A stretch of 64,000 nucleotides of DNA from a bacterium (GTDB lineage: Bacteria; Armatimonadota; Abditibacteriia; Abditibacteriales; Abditibacteriaceae): positions 124,001-188,000 of the forward strand of contig SDZD01000004.1 in NCBI GenBank assembly GCA_004172935.1, read 5' to 3'. The notes beneath the pieces were generated by a model. That model was given only the letters and a program-made list of their open reading frames with translations, was not told the origin of the DNA and did not search any database. Both the position numbers and the translations under genes were made by a program. Positions 52,378-61,743 of this stretch are shown here, one piece after another (positions within the stretch are counted from its first letter, which is position 1; every line of letters starts with the position of its first letter).

Positions 52378-54969
52378 TCAGTCATCATCGTCGTCATCAG
52401 ATTTACGATGCGGTGAAGTGGTAACTGGGCGACCTTGCAAGTTGAAAAGCGGGCGCCGCACGATGCCCGGATAAGGAACGTTCGTACCCTTGATGCTGTG
52501 CCACAATACGCGGTTAAGCGTATCTTCGTCGTTCACAGTCAGCCGATCCGGCGCGGAAAGGTCCAACGTCAGCGATGCTTTTGCGCCAACCGCCGCTTTT
52601 GTGTTGCGCGCCTTCATATCTATGAGCGCCGGACGGCAGGTGTACCCCGTGAAATCGGGTCGCGAAGTGAAGGAGTTGTAAAGCGGCGTCGCGGCAGCAT
52701 CGTATTGGCTCATCGGAGGCAATCCTAAAATGAGTTCCATCGTGCGTAGCAGCGAACAGGTCGAGTAAAAGGTGCTGTCCACAGTGCGGCGCCTTGTATA
52801 AGGTGAAGCGACCAGCGCGACGGTGCGGTGAGCGTCCACATGGTCGGGGCCGTTCTGGGCATCGTCCTCAATCACGAAGATCGCCATGTTCTTCCAAAAA
52901 CGCGACTTGCTACAAGCCTCGACAATTTTGCCTATCGCCAGGTCGTTGCTGGCAACACAGGCCTTGGGGGTGAAAACTCCCGGCTTTGTGCCCTGTGTGT
53001 GGTCTTCGCCCAGTGACATGACCATCAGGCTTGGCATGTCGCCCTTCCCTTCCCATTGTTTGACATCATTGATGAAGACATCGGCTAAGACGAAGTCGCG
53101 TTGTTCCTTGACTGCTTTAGCCACCGCCCACTCTTCGCTTCGTCGCTTATCAACGCTGGAATAATAGGTCCGAAATGGCAGTCCCGCCCGTTCGCATAAA
53201 TCCCAGATACGTCCATTCGGTGTTTCGGACAAAGGATCGCCGGAATCACCATAACGAATTGGCGGTGCCCCCTTGCCGCCATACGAAGAAGGCCATGTGC
53301 GTTGCATCGAGTCGGGAACGTAAGCGCCATTGCTCCAATGGTGCCCATCCACACTGACCTCGCCATTCACATAAAGGTTGTCGAGCGTCACGAACTCGCG
53401 CGACAGTGCATGATGGTTGGGTGTCACCTGCTCATCGAAGAGCGTAAGCGCCGGGTCGCCATTGCCGATAGGCTTTCCCGAAGCGTCCTTCAAATCGCCC
53501 AATACCTGATCATAGGTGCGATTTTCTTTGATGATATACAGAACGTGCTTAATCGGCGAATCGGTTTTGGGTCCCGAAGGAATGGGATTGCGGCCCGCTT
53601 TGGGTGCGCCCACAGGCACATCAAGGAGAGCGTCCGAATAAGGGCTGTTGGAGTAAACCTGCCGTGTATAAGTCGAAAGCTGCGCCGCATCAGGGACAGG
53701 AACGGTCGAGAGTACACCGCGCAGCAATTCCACGATATAAGGGCTTCCTCCTGGAGCTACAGGACTAATGGGCCGCTTTTTGTCGTTTGGTCCCGTAAAA
53801 AGCCCCTTGCCGTTGCCGATGAACAAGCGTTTCCCATCGTTGCTGGCCACAACGAAAGTTGGATACCATGCTGTTGGAATGAATCCCTCGACTCGGCTAC
53901 GCCCTTCCACGCTCACGTCCACCATCGCGACATCGTTGTTGTCCGAATTGACAACATAAAGCGTCTTCTGGTCTGGCGAAAGCGCCAATGCCGAAGGTGT
54001 CGCGCCTGCTGGAGCGCGCGGGGTGAGGCGCATATTCATCTTTTCGCGCACCGTCCGTGTCTCCGTATCAAGGCTATAAACCGAATCGTCGTTGCCGCAC
54101 GAAACGAATAGGCGTTCGCCATCGCGTGTAACTAGTAGCGCGTTGGGATGGCTGCCAACGCGAACTGTTGCGCGTGTTTCCAGTGTGGTGGTATCCAACA
54201 CCAACACCTTGGCTCCTCCCCACAAGGCCACATAAAGCGACTTGCCATCTGGCGCCATCGCGACAGCGCTGGGGCGAGACATATCTTCCAACTTGCACTG
54301 AGCTTTCTTCCCGCCCGTCATCGCATCAATGGCGAAAACCGAATCGCCCGCGAGATTGGACAGGTAAATTGTCCCGCCATCTGGCGAAATTGTGAGTCCG
54401 CCTAAATACGCTTTCTCTTCGGGAGCATCCTCGCGAAATGGGTCGCGCCCCGCATCCTTACCGGGGTCTGCTTTGCGTGGCAAAGCGTTTTGCAATTGCG
54501 ACATCACTAAGGCGGGAGCTGCTGTGAGTGTTCCCTCTGTCCCCACCTCGAAAACATACACACGTCCGGCATTAGCGCCCGATACATAAAGCCGACGACC
54601 ATCAGGGGAGAAGGCCATGCCGCCACTGCTTTGTGCGCGCTCGACAGGAAGAGAAACCAGAACTTTTCCGCTGCTGGAATCAGCCAGATGCACTTGATGA
54701 GCCGCACCCCCACCATTGACAAACGCGAGCCATTTGCCATCGGGGCTAAGAACTCCGCCCAGTAACAAATCCCCCATCGTCTCATGTCGTGTTCCAACGG
54801 GCGAAATCTTCCAGCCATTGTGTAGCTGAATCGAAGTGCTGCCCGGAGCAACGGGGCCAGGTGTAATTCTGGAAGAGGTTTTAGGTGCCGCTTGCACAAG
54901 TGATAGGGCAAGCGGTGCTAGGATTGCACCCACAACAGGCACAAGGATAATAGGACGAAATAAATTCAT
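52378..54969 (-). CDS. secreted YncE-like beta-propeller + phosphoesterase/alkaline-phosphatase-like fusion
   Basis: The 863-residue exported protein (signal peptide near ALSLVQAAPK) has an N-terminal seven-bladed-type propeller of about 350 residues, with repeated blocks such as SPDGKWLAFV, SPDGGTIYLSN and APDGKSLYVALWGGAKVL (YncE-like). A phosphoesterase domain follows, with KHVLYIIKENRTYDQVLGDL, VDGHHWSNGAYVPD, SLMVMSLGEDHTQG and FVIEDDAQNGPDHVDAHRTV, which holds the acidic/His metal-site residues. This bifunctional combination is known in Bacteroidota, Planctomycetota and Acidobacteriota. Substrate is unknown. The C terminus ends in a run of six aspartates (KSDDDDDD), an unusual acidic tail that could bind calcium. 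Confidence 0.85.
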   Translation of the reverse strand: MNLFRPIILVPVVGAILAPLALSLVQAAPKTSSRITPGPVAPGSTSIQLHNGWKISPVGTRHETMGDLLLGGVLSPDGKWLAFVNGGGAAHQVHLADSSSGKVLVSLPVERAQSSGGMAFSPDGRRLYVSGANAGRVYVFEVGTEGTLTAAPALVMSQLQNALPRKADPGKDAGRDPFREDAPEEKAYLGGLTISPDGGTIYLSNLAGDSVFAIDAMTGGKKAQCKLEDMSRPSAVAMAPDGKSLYVALWGGAKVLVLDTTTLETRATVRVGSHPNALLVTRDGERLFVSCGNDDSVYSLDTETRTVREKMNMRLTPRAPAGATPSALALSPDQKTLYVVNSDNNDVAMVDVSVEGRSRVEGFIPTAWYPTFVVASNDGKRLFIGNGKGLFTGPNDKKRPISPVAPGGSPYIVELLRGVLSTVPVPDAAQLSTYTRQVYSNSPYSDALLDVPVGAPKAGRNPIPSGPKTDSPIKHVLYIIKENRTYDQVLGDLKDASGKPIGNGDPALTLFDEQVTPNHHALSREFVTLDNLYVNGEVSVDGHHWSNGAYVPDSMQRTWPSSYGGKGAPPIRYGDSGDPLSETPNGRIWDLCERAGLPFRTYYSSVDKRRSEEWAVAKAVKEQRDFVLADVFINDVKQWEGKGDMPSLMVMSLGEDHTQGTKPGVFTPKACVASNDLAIGKIVEACSKSRFWKNMAIFVIEDDAQNGPDHVDAHRTVALVASPYTRRRTVDSTFYSTCSLLRTMELILGLPPMSQYDAAATPLYNSFTSRPDFTGYTCRPALIDMKARNTKAAVGAKASLTLDLSAPDRLTVNDEDTLNRVLWHSIKGTNVPYPGIVRRPLFNLQGRPVTTSPHRKSDDDDDD

Positions 54970-55012
54970 AAATTTGGAATTAGGTGGGGTGGTAAAAATG
55001 ACGGTATGACAA

Positions 55013-55043
55013 CGCCCGCATTTCTACTGTAGAAATGCGGGCG
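55013..55043 (-). terminator. hairpin terminator candidate
   Basis: Perfect 14-bp stem CGCCCGCATTTCTA with a 3-base loop, about 60 bases past the stop of the small membrane-protein gene on the minus strand. No long U-tract follows. Confidence 0.6.
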
Positions 55044-55099
55044 CTGTTGCATTGGTATTTTGTCGCGGATTCTACCGCGACTTCATTAGCTGGCCCGCA

Positions 55100-55396
55100 T
55101 TACTGCGGTGGGCTTGGAACTGTATTCTCGACTGCGCTTTCGCCGCCCCAGCGCGATTGCTCCAACGCTGCTTTGCGCGCCTGTTTCCTTTCTTCGGGCG
55201 ACATATTCGCCTCCTGCGATTCCATCGAGAGAGGAATGCCCATCTCTCGATTGACCTGCCAGTCGCGCTTTGCCGTCAAGTTCTCGACCTGCTTTCCCTG
55301 AAAGCGGTTGTAGCCCATGAACCCGGCTACAACAACAACTGCTACTACAGCCGCAACGATAATAACGACCTTACGATCTACCTGTTGTTGAAACAT
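55100..55396 (-). CDS. small membrane protein of unknown function
   Basis: A 98-residue protein with one membrane helix (VVIIVAAVVAVVVVAGF at about residues 9-26) after a short N-terminal tail MFQQQVDRK, followed by a basic and Glu/Gln-rich soluble part (SMESQEANMSPEERKQARK). The ATG beginning MFQQQ is preferred. It lies 25 bp after the tandem pseudopilin gene on the same strand, so it is probably co-transcribed with it and could accompany the pseudopilin system. No family recognised. Confidence 0.65.
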   Translation of the reverse strand: MFQQQVDRKVVIIVAAVVAVVVVAGFMGYNRFQGKQVENLTAKRDWQVNREMGIPLSMESQEANMSPEERKQARKAALEQSRWGGESAVENTVPSPPQ

Positions 55397-55421
55397 AAAC
55401 AAACTGCTTTAATCGCTGAAC

Positions 55422-56102
55422 TTACGGAATGTAGTTGGTATCCAACATCTGCGTCGCTTGCTGTGCTTTGACGTGACCATCGACGTACAGCACGTTGAAC
55501 ATTCCGTTGTGACGAACAAATTCTGGACTCAAATACGACTCGGCGCCGCAAGGTTTGACTACTTTGCTGAGGTTGCTTTCCGTGCAGCCGTTGGGACGTA
55601 CATGGGGCCAGTCGGTCGTCAAACCGCCATCCCATGAGTTGCCTTCGGTCCAGCCGATTTCAGCGGCGTCGCTGTCGTGAGAGACGACAAGCTCAGTGGG
55701 ACGTGTGAAAAGTGCCTCGGCTTTGTTCGATAGCTGGTTATTGAGCTGGTAGCTCGCGTAACGGGGGTCCGTATATTTGAGAGCTGTCGAGTTGGTCTCG
55801 CTGGGGCACAGCCACACCTGGCTGCTTTTGGTGTAAGGATTGAGAAGGATTGACGGGCAGTTGGTAACTGTCTGGCCCGAAATCAAAAATCGCTGATCGT
55901 AATCCTGTATGTACATCTGGATTCCGATGCCAACCTGTTTCAGGTTCGACTGGCAGCTTGCCTTGCGGGCGTTTTCGCGGGCACGGGCGAAGACGGGGAA
56001 CAAAATGGCGGCCAAAATCGCAATAATAGCGATAACTACCAAAAGTTCTATGAGGGTAAACGCATTTTTATTGCGTGGAGTGCGGGAATTAAGATTTTTC
56101 AT
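55422..56102 (-). CDS. prepilin-type protein, tandem copy 2
   Basis: The ATG starting [14 protein letters not shown] leads into [20 protein letters not shown] (cleavage before Phe with Ala at -1). The 226-residue product continues [29 protein letters not shown] and has [38 protein letters not shown] and [16 protein letters not shown], the H-x9-DG end. These segments are shared nearly word for word with tandem copy 1, 60 bp upstream on the same strand, so the two arose by recent duplication. A longer frame starts further upstream but is unlikely. Confidence 0.88.
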   Translation of the reverse strand: MKNLNSRTPRNKNAFTLIELLVVIAIIAILAAILFPVFARARENARKASCQSNLKQVGIGIQMYIQDYDQRFLISGQTVTNCPSILLNPYTKSSQVWLCPSETNSTALKYTDPRYASYQLNNQLSNKAEALFTRPTELVVSHDSDAAEIGWTEGNSWDGGLTTDWPHVRPNGCTESNLSKVVKPCGAESYLSPEFVRHNGMFNVLYVDGHVKAQQATQMLDTNYIP

Positions 56103-56162
56103 TTGGTGTTGGTCAATAGACTGAAATTTTCCTGTTAAGTAGAAGTGCTGCGGGACCAAAAT

Positions 56163-56855
56163 TTAGCGCAGGAAGTTAGCATCCGTAAGTTGTTTGGGCT
56201 GCTGGGCTTTCACGTGCCCATCGAAGAACAACGCATTGAAGTTTCCGTTGTGACGGCTAAATTCAGGCTCCAAATACGACTCTGTGCCGCAAGGATTAAC
56301 CACTTTGCCAAGGTTGCTTTCTGTGCAACCGTTGGGGCGAAGTTGGGGCCAGTCGGTCGTCTTGCCGTTGTCCCAGGAGTTGCCTTCGGTCCAACCAAGC
56401 TCACCCGTGTTAGAATCGTGAGTCAAAACCATCTCAGAGGGCTTGGTGATGAGCGTCTCGGAGCGAAGCGTCGCGGCGCTAGAGGAGGCTTGGTTGTTGA
56501 GCATATAGCTCACATATTGAGCATCAGGGCCAACTTCCAGAACTTTGGGGTCCTGCTCGGAAGGGCATACCCACAACTGACGGCTCTTGGTGTAAGGTTC
56601 CAGCAAGGCGCGTGGCGATGTTGTTGGCCCCTGCATGGAGAGCATCATCATGTTGTTGTAATCCTGCAAATACATTTGCATGGAGATTCCAATTTGCTTG
56701 AGGTTCGACTGGCAGCTTGCCTTACGCGCATTTTCACGAGCGCGTGAAAAAACGGGGAAGAGGATGGCCGCTAGAATCGCGATGATGGCAATGACTACCA
56801 ATAATTCAATAAGCGTGAAAGCTTTATTGGTGGTTTTGTAATGTAATTTAGGCAT
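56163..56855 (-). CDS. prepilin-type protein, tandem copy 1
   Basis: The 230-residue product begins [12 protein letters not shown] followed by the same [20 protein letters not shown] helix, [67 protein letters not shown] and [16 protein letters not shown]. Homology with tandem copy 2 extends over the whole protein. It is the first of a minus-strand series pseudopilin-pseudopilin-small membrane protein, behind the AraC regulator. Assembly by a type II/IV system is inferred. Confidence 0.88.
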   Translation of the reverse strand: MPKLHYKTTNKAFTLIELLVVIAIIAILAAILFPVFSRARENARKASCQSNLKQIGISMQMYLQDYNNMMMLSMQGPTTSPRALLEPYTKSRQLWVCPSEQDPKVLEVGPDAQYVSYMLNNQASSSAATLRSETLITKPSEMVLTHDSNTGELGWTEGNSWDNGKTTDWPQLRPNGCTESNLGKVVNPCGTESYLEPEFSRHNGNFNALFFDGHVKAQQPKQLTDANFLR

Positions 56856-56987
56856 GAATTCTTTGTAATTTGCGGTTCGCTCTTAACTCGCGCATCCTAC
56901 TATAGAGCGTCTAGATTAAGCCCTTTGTAAGAACTCCTTAAGAGGTGAGCGAGGCTGAAAGAGACTCATAAGTAACCCATTGGATTG

Positions 56988-57971
56988 CTACGAGAAGATT
57001 GGCAAACCGGACGAAATTCGTCGGTCTTCACGAAATTCCGATGGAGAAATCCCGAATGCTTTCCGAAAGGCCCGCGCCAGTTGGGTCGCATCGCCAAATC
57101 CACTGAGTCGAGCGATGTCGGCGACAAGGAGGCTCCTATCTTCCAATAACTTTTGCGCATGTTGCAAACGCAAGCGGCGCAAATAAGCGGCGGGGGGCAT
57201 ACCGACCTCGCCCACGAACACATTAAAAAATTTTGCACGTGAAACATGCATCATGCCCGCAAGCTGTTCAATTGAAAGCGGACGATGAAAATTGCCGTCG
57301 CAAAAATGCAATACCTCGGCGATAGCTGCCCCTCGTGCTGGTCCCGCCGTAAATGCCTTCGCCGCTCGCCACTGTGCCAGTTGCACCAGAAGCGCGAAAA
57401 AGCGCGCGCGTGCCGCAAGGTGCAGGGGCAAACTTTTCTGCTTCAGTTCGCGCCGCATCGCTGCTAAAACGGCTTCGACCTGTGCGTGCGGCTCAGGCGA
57501 TAGGTGCCCGAAATAATCGGTATGCCCGCGCGCCGCGAACCCTTCGCTTCCCGCAGCGAAAAAGGCAGCGAGGTCAGGCAACAGCTCCAATGCCTCCCAC
57601 TCTCTGGCACTCCATAATTCGTGATTGAAATAAATGGCGTCCAATATCAAATCCATCGGCCCGCGAAAGGAATGAGTGTTATCGGGCGCCATCAAAAAAA
57701 TATCACCGCGCGCCAGACTGTGTGCCCGATCATTCACAGTGCGAGTGCCCCGTCCACTCCGCACGATATAAAGCGCCAGAAAGTTCGTGTGCCAGTGGCG
57801 TATGTTGGAAGTTCGGTCCAACCGCTCTCGGCGATAATGCAGCGGGAACTCAAGTTGCGCCTCCTCATTTGCCGCGATGGCATTATCCCAGCGGCATTCC
57901 CAAATCTTCGTTAAATCTGGCCCCGGATCGCGATGGTCGTAATCAATCTCTTCGGCATAGTTCGATTTCAT
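56988..57971 (-). CDS. AraC family transcriptional regulator
   Basis: A 327-residue regulator. The N-terminal cupin sensing domain (about residues 45-150) has the RHWHTNFLALYIVRSGRGTRTVND and DIFLMAPDNTHSFRG segments of sugar-responsive AraC proteins. The C-terminal pair of HTHs lies at about 230-318, ending in the signature GFGDATQLARAFRKAFGISPSEFRED. The ATG giving MKSNYAEEIDYDH is preferred over an upstream start. It stands divergent to the GH106 gene across about 180 bp, which suggests it controls the rhamnosidase and perhaps the pseudopilins behind it. Inducer inferred to be a sugar. Confidence 0.9.
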   Translation of the reverse strand: MKSNYAEEIDYDHRDPGPDLTKIWECRWDNAIAANEEAQLEFPLHYRRERLDRTSNIRHWHTNFLALYIVRSGRGTRTVNDRAHSLARGDIFLMAPDNTHSFRGPMDLILDAIYFNHELWSAREWEALELLPDLAAFFAAGSEGFAARGHTDYFGHLSPEPHAQVEAVLAAMRRELKQKSLPLHLAARARFFALLVQLAQWRAAKAFTAGPARGAAIAEVLHFCDGNFHRPLSIEQLAGMMHVSRAKFFNVFVGEVGMPPAAYLRRLRLQHAQKLLEDRSLLVADIARLSGFGDATQLARAFRKAFGISPSEFREDRRISSGLPIFS

Positions 57972-58150
57972 GGCTGTTGGGAAGCGATGTGAAGTATGGG
58001 GAAAACGTGTAGATGAAAGTACGCAAAATCTAGACGCGATGCCGTGACTCTTGCGAGGTATCTGGGTCCATATAAAGCTGCTCAATAGCGATGTAGCCCA
58101 TTTTCTTTCGTGCATTTTTCCTCTCATATTTCCGTCGCCGATTTCGCTCT
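57972..58150. promoter_or_regulatory. divergent control region, AraC gene to GH106 gene
   Basis: About 180 bp separate the AraC-family and rhamnosidase start codons, which is the expected position for AraC binding sites. No exact repeat pair could be assigned as operator. Confidence 0.35.
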
Positions 58151-61100
58151 ATGAAACACAAAGTCTCTTTTCGCTGCCCCATTGCACTACGCCATTTGTG
58201 CCTCGCATCTGTTTTTGTTCCATTGACCATAACGTTATTGGCACCGCCCACTCAGGCCGCGCCAGTCGATGTTTTACAGCGCAACTTCGTCACCCCGCCC
58301 GATAGCGCCCGCCCCTGGGTCTATTGGTATTTCATGGATGGAAACGTGTCCAAAGCAGGTATCCATGCCGATTTGGAGGCCATGAAAAAGGCCGGGCTTG
58401 GCGGTGGAATCTATCTGGAAGTGGGCATCGGAGTGCCTCGTGGCCCTGTTGGTTTCATGAGTCCAGAGTGGCAGGACATCTTCAAATACGCCGTCTCCGA
58501 ATCACAGCGTTTGGGGCTGCAAATCGCCTTGGGAACTGGGCCGGGCTGGACAGGTAGCGGCGGTCCCTGGGTCAAGCCCGAACTCTCCATGCAGCATATG
58601 GTGGCCAGCGAAACCACAGTAACTGGCCCCGTTCGCTACGATGCCGTGCTGCCGCGCCCCAAGCCTCGCACACCATTCTTCGGCGAGGGCACTATGAATG
58701 CCGCCATGCGCCGCGATTGGGAGAACTACTATCAGGACGAAGTTGTCCTCGCTTTCCCCACTCCCGATAAAGGTGCCCGTATCGACGATACCGACCATAA
58801 AGCGCTCTATTATCGCTCTCCCTACACCTCTGCTCCCGGTGTCCCCCCACGTATTCCGGCCCCTGCCTCCTTCGCCGCTGTGCCATCCGCCGAAGTCATC
58901 CCCACCGCTCGGATGGTTAATCTCACTGGCAAATTAGGCCCCGATGGTCGCTTGAATTGGGATGTCCCCGCTGGAAATTGGACGATTATGCGTTTTGGGC
59001 GTACACCGACAGGAACTTCCACCCGTCCGGCTCCCGACCCCGGTCTCGGCTTCGAGTCCGACAAATTCAGCGAAGGTGCCACCGCCGACCATCTGAAATC
59101 ATTTACCGGCGTTCTCTTGAACAAACTGGGGCCGGGGTATCGCAAGGGCGATAGCGGCCTCACCATGATCCACTTGGATAGTTGGGAGATGGGCGCTCAA
59201 AACTGGACTCAGGGCTTCAAAGCAGAATTCATCAAGAGGCGTAACTACGACCCCACTCCTTTCCTCCCTGCGATGATTGGTTACGTGGTGGAAACCCCCG
59301 AAAAATCCGAGCGCTTCCTGTGGGATTTGCGCCAAACCGCCAACGAGTTGACTCTAGAAAAGTACGTCCAATATCTCAAGCGCTACGCCCATGAACGCGG
59401 ACTCACATTCTCCGCTCAGATGTACGATATGACCCCGGTTTCCGACTTGGATCTCGGTGGCATCGCCGACCTCCCCAGTTGCGAATTTTGGTCGCGCGGT
59501 TTTGGATTCGGCGGCGAGTTCAGCTGTTTCGAAGCTGTCTCTGCTGCCCACACCAATGGCCGCAACGTCATTGGCGCCGAATCGTTCACCGCGAACCCCG
59601 GCGAGGATTGGCAGCAGTACCCCGGTCGCATGAAAAATCAGCTCGACTGGGCACTTTGCACCGGCATCAACAAATTCGTTTTCCACCGCTACCAGCACCA
59701 ACCAAACCCCGGCCAACTGCCGGGAATGTCGATGGGACCATACGGTGTCCATTGGGAAGCCACCCAAACCTTCTGGGATATGGTGCCCGCTTTCCATAAA
59801 TACATCTCGCGCTCTAGCGAGATGCTGCGCCAGGGCACACCCGTCGCCGATGTCCTCTATCTCACCCCCGAAGGCGCGCCGCAAGTCTTCACCCCGCCCC
59901 CCACTGCCACAACGGGCACCTTCCCCGACCGCAAAGGCTATAACTTCGATGGCTGTTCTCCCAAAGCCCTGATGGCTAATGCCAAAGTGCAAAATGGCCG
60001 CATCCTGTTCCCCGGCGGTGCCAGCTACAAACTGCTAGTCCTTCCGTCATGGGAAACCATGACCCCCGAACTGCTGCGCAAAATTACCTCACTGGTCGAA
60101 GCGGGCGCCACAGTTATCGGGGCACCTCCCCTCAAGTCGCCCAGCCTCACTGGCTATCCCACCAGTGATGCCGAGGTTGTGAAATTGGCCGCGCATCTGT
60201 GGGGTAAAGCCCCCTATGCTCCTGCCCGTAAAGTCGGCAAAGGCCGTGTCGCTTACTACGCCTTCAAACCCGCCACTGGCCTACAAAACGCCAAATGGAT
60301 TTGGCCAACTGGCGTCGATGCAACCAGAGCCGCCCCTGTGGGAAAGCTCTATTTCAGCAAGACAATCGAAGTCGATTCCAAACTCACCATGACTTCAGCT
60401 TTGGCAAACCTCACCGCCGATAATGGCTATGAATTGTTCGTCAATGGCAAACGAGCCGGTTCGGGCGATAACTTCAACGTCACCGACGAAATAGACATCA
60501 CCGATTTACTCAAACCCGGCACTAACCAGATTCGCATTTTGGTATCCAATATCGGCGACGGACCAAACCCGGCAGGTTTGATCGGCGCTTTCAGCGTAAC
60601 TTACAGCGACGATAAGGAGCAGGTTTTCAACACAGGCTCCGATTGGCGCGTCTCAAAGACCAACGGTGGCCCTACTGAGGGCGTCGCCGAATTGGGCGGT
60701 CCCACTATGGGGCCTTGGGGTTCGGTCATTAAATCCGCCTCCATCTACGCTCCCTATGCCGTCACTTCCAAACTGCTGGCCTCATTGGGAACTATTCCCG
60801 ACTTTTCGGCGGATGCTCCCATGCGCTACATTCACCGCCGCTTGAAAGACGGCGACATCTACTTCGTGGGCAACACGTCCGAATCGCCTATTGCGACCAC
60901 GGCCTCCTTCCGCTCCACGGGCCGAATGCCGGAGTGGTGGAATCCAGTAACTGGGCAATCACGCCCCTTGAACGACTTCAAAGTGGTTTCGGGCACAACC
61001 AGAGTCCCCATTCGTTTGGCGGCCTATGAAAGCGGATTCGTCATTTTCCGTAAGCCACTCGCTGGCAAAACTGCCGTCGCTCCCAATTTTCCCACTTTCC

Positions 61101-61594
61101 GCACAGTGAAAACGCTGTCTCGGCCCTGGAACGTATCGTTCGACACTAAATGGGGCGCTCCGGCCAACATAGTCTTTCCCAAATTGGAAGATTGGAGCAA
61201 AAGGTCTGAACCCGCTATCAAATACTACTCTGGCAAAGCGACCTACACCACGACTTTCGATGCCCCCGCAGGAATAGCAATTAAGGGCAGCAAATACGCC
61301 ATCTCGCTGGGCACAGTCAAAGATATGGCGTCGGTGAAATTGAATGGCCGTGATCTGGGCGTCGTTTGGTGTGCCCCCTGGCAAGCGAACATCCCGGCAG
61401 ACCTACTCAAGCCAACTGCCAACAAGTTGGAAGTAACCGTCGCCAACCTGTGGATTAACCGTCTCATTGGCGATGAAAACATCCCAGAATCGCAGCGCCT
61501 TACTCAGACAACCTATCGCCCCTACAGAGCTAACTCGCCCCTGCAACCCTCTGGCTTGCTTGGCCCTGTAACCATTGAAAAATGGAGCAGCTAA
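58151..61594 (+). CDS. secreted GH106-type alpha-L-rhamnosidase-like glycoside hydrolase
   Basis: A 1147-residue exported enzyme (signal peptide ending PPTQAAP). The N-terminal TIM-barrel signature VTPPDSARPWVYWYFMDGNV, ADLEAMKKAGLGGGIYL and ALGTGPGWTGSGGPWVKPELSMQ match the Glyco_hydro_106 family, whose members cleave terminal alpha-L-rhamnose. The middle has a beta-sandwich with jelly-roll features (YELFVNGKRAG, NQIRILVSNIGDGPNP), and the C-terminal part resembles GH2-type beta domains (YAISLGTVKDMASVKLNGRDLGVVW, LEVTVANLWINRLIGDE). Length is normal for GH106. It is divergent from an AraC regulator and followed by the GH63-like gene, so rhamnose-containing polysaccharide use is suggested. 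Confidence 0.85.
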   Translation: MKHKVSFRCPIALRHLCLASVFVPLTITLLAPPTQAAPVDVLQRNFVTPPDSARPWVYWYFMDGNVSKAGIHADLEAMKKAGLGGGIYLEVGIGVPRGPVGFMSPEWQDIFKYAVSESQRLGLQIALGTGPGWTGSGGPWVKPELSMQHMVASETTVTGPVRYDAVLPRPKPRTPFFGEGTMNAAMRRDWENYYQDEVVLAFPTPDKGARIDDTDHKALYYRSPYTSAPGVPPRIPAPASFAAVPSAEVIPTARMVNLTGKLGPDGRLNWDVPAGNWTIMRFGRTPTGTSTRPAPDPGLGFESDKFSEGATADHLKSFTGVLLNKLGPGYRKGDSGLTMIHLDSWEMGAQNWTQGFKAEFIKRRNYDPTPFLPAMIGYVVETPEKSERFLWDLRQTANELTLEKYVQYLKRYAHERGLTFSAQMYDMTPVSDLDLGGIADLPSCEFWSRGFGFGGEFSCFEAVSAAHTNGRNVIGAESFTANPGEDWQQYPGRMKNQLDWALCTGINKFVFHRYQHQPNPGQLPGMSMGPYGVHWEATQTFWDMVPAFHKYISRSSEMLRQGTPVADVLYLTPEGAPQVFTPPPTATTGTFPDRKGYNFDGCSPKALMANAKVQNGRILFPGGASYKLLVLPSWETMTPELLRKITSLVEAGATVIGAPPLKSPSLTGYPTSDAEVVKLAAHLWGKAPYAPARKVGKGRVAYYAFKPATGLQNAKWIWPTGVDATRAAPVGKLYFSKTIEVDSKLTMTSALANLTADNGYELFVNGKRAGSGDNFNVTDEIDITDLLKPGTNQIRILVSNIGDGPNPAGLIGAFSVTYSDDKEQVFNTGSDWRVSKTNGGPTEGVAELGGPTMGPWGSVIKSASIYAPYAVTSKLLASLGTIPDFSADAPMRYIHRRLKDGDIYFVGNTSESPIATTASFRSTGRMPEWWNPVTGQSRPLNDFKVVSGTTRVPIRLAAYESGFVIFRKPLAGKTAVAPNFPTFRTVKTLSRPWNVSFDTKWGAPANIVFPKLEDWSKRSEPAIKYYSGKATYTTTFDAPAGIAIKGSKYAISLGTVKDMASVKLNGRDLGVVWCAPWQANIPADLLKPTANKLEVTVANLWINRLIGDENIPESQRLTQTTYRPYRANSPLQPSGLLGPVTIEKWSS

Positions 61595-61743
61595 TCCACC
61601 ACCTCACGATAATCCCCCCCCTCGCTTCGTTGGGACGTAAAAGTCATACGCTCAAACAAAGCGCAATCTTTTCCCCTTGTCCGTGGTCATATGAGTAGGG
61701 TGTTTTCTTTGGTTCTGCCCTCATCGGCGAACTCGTTTTACTA

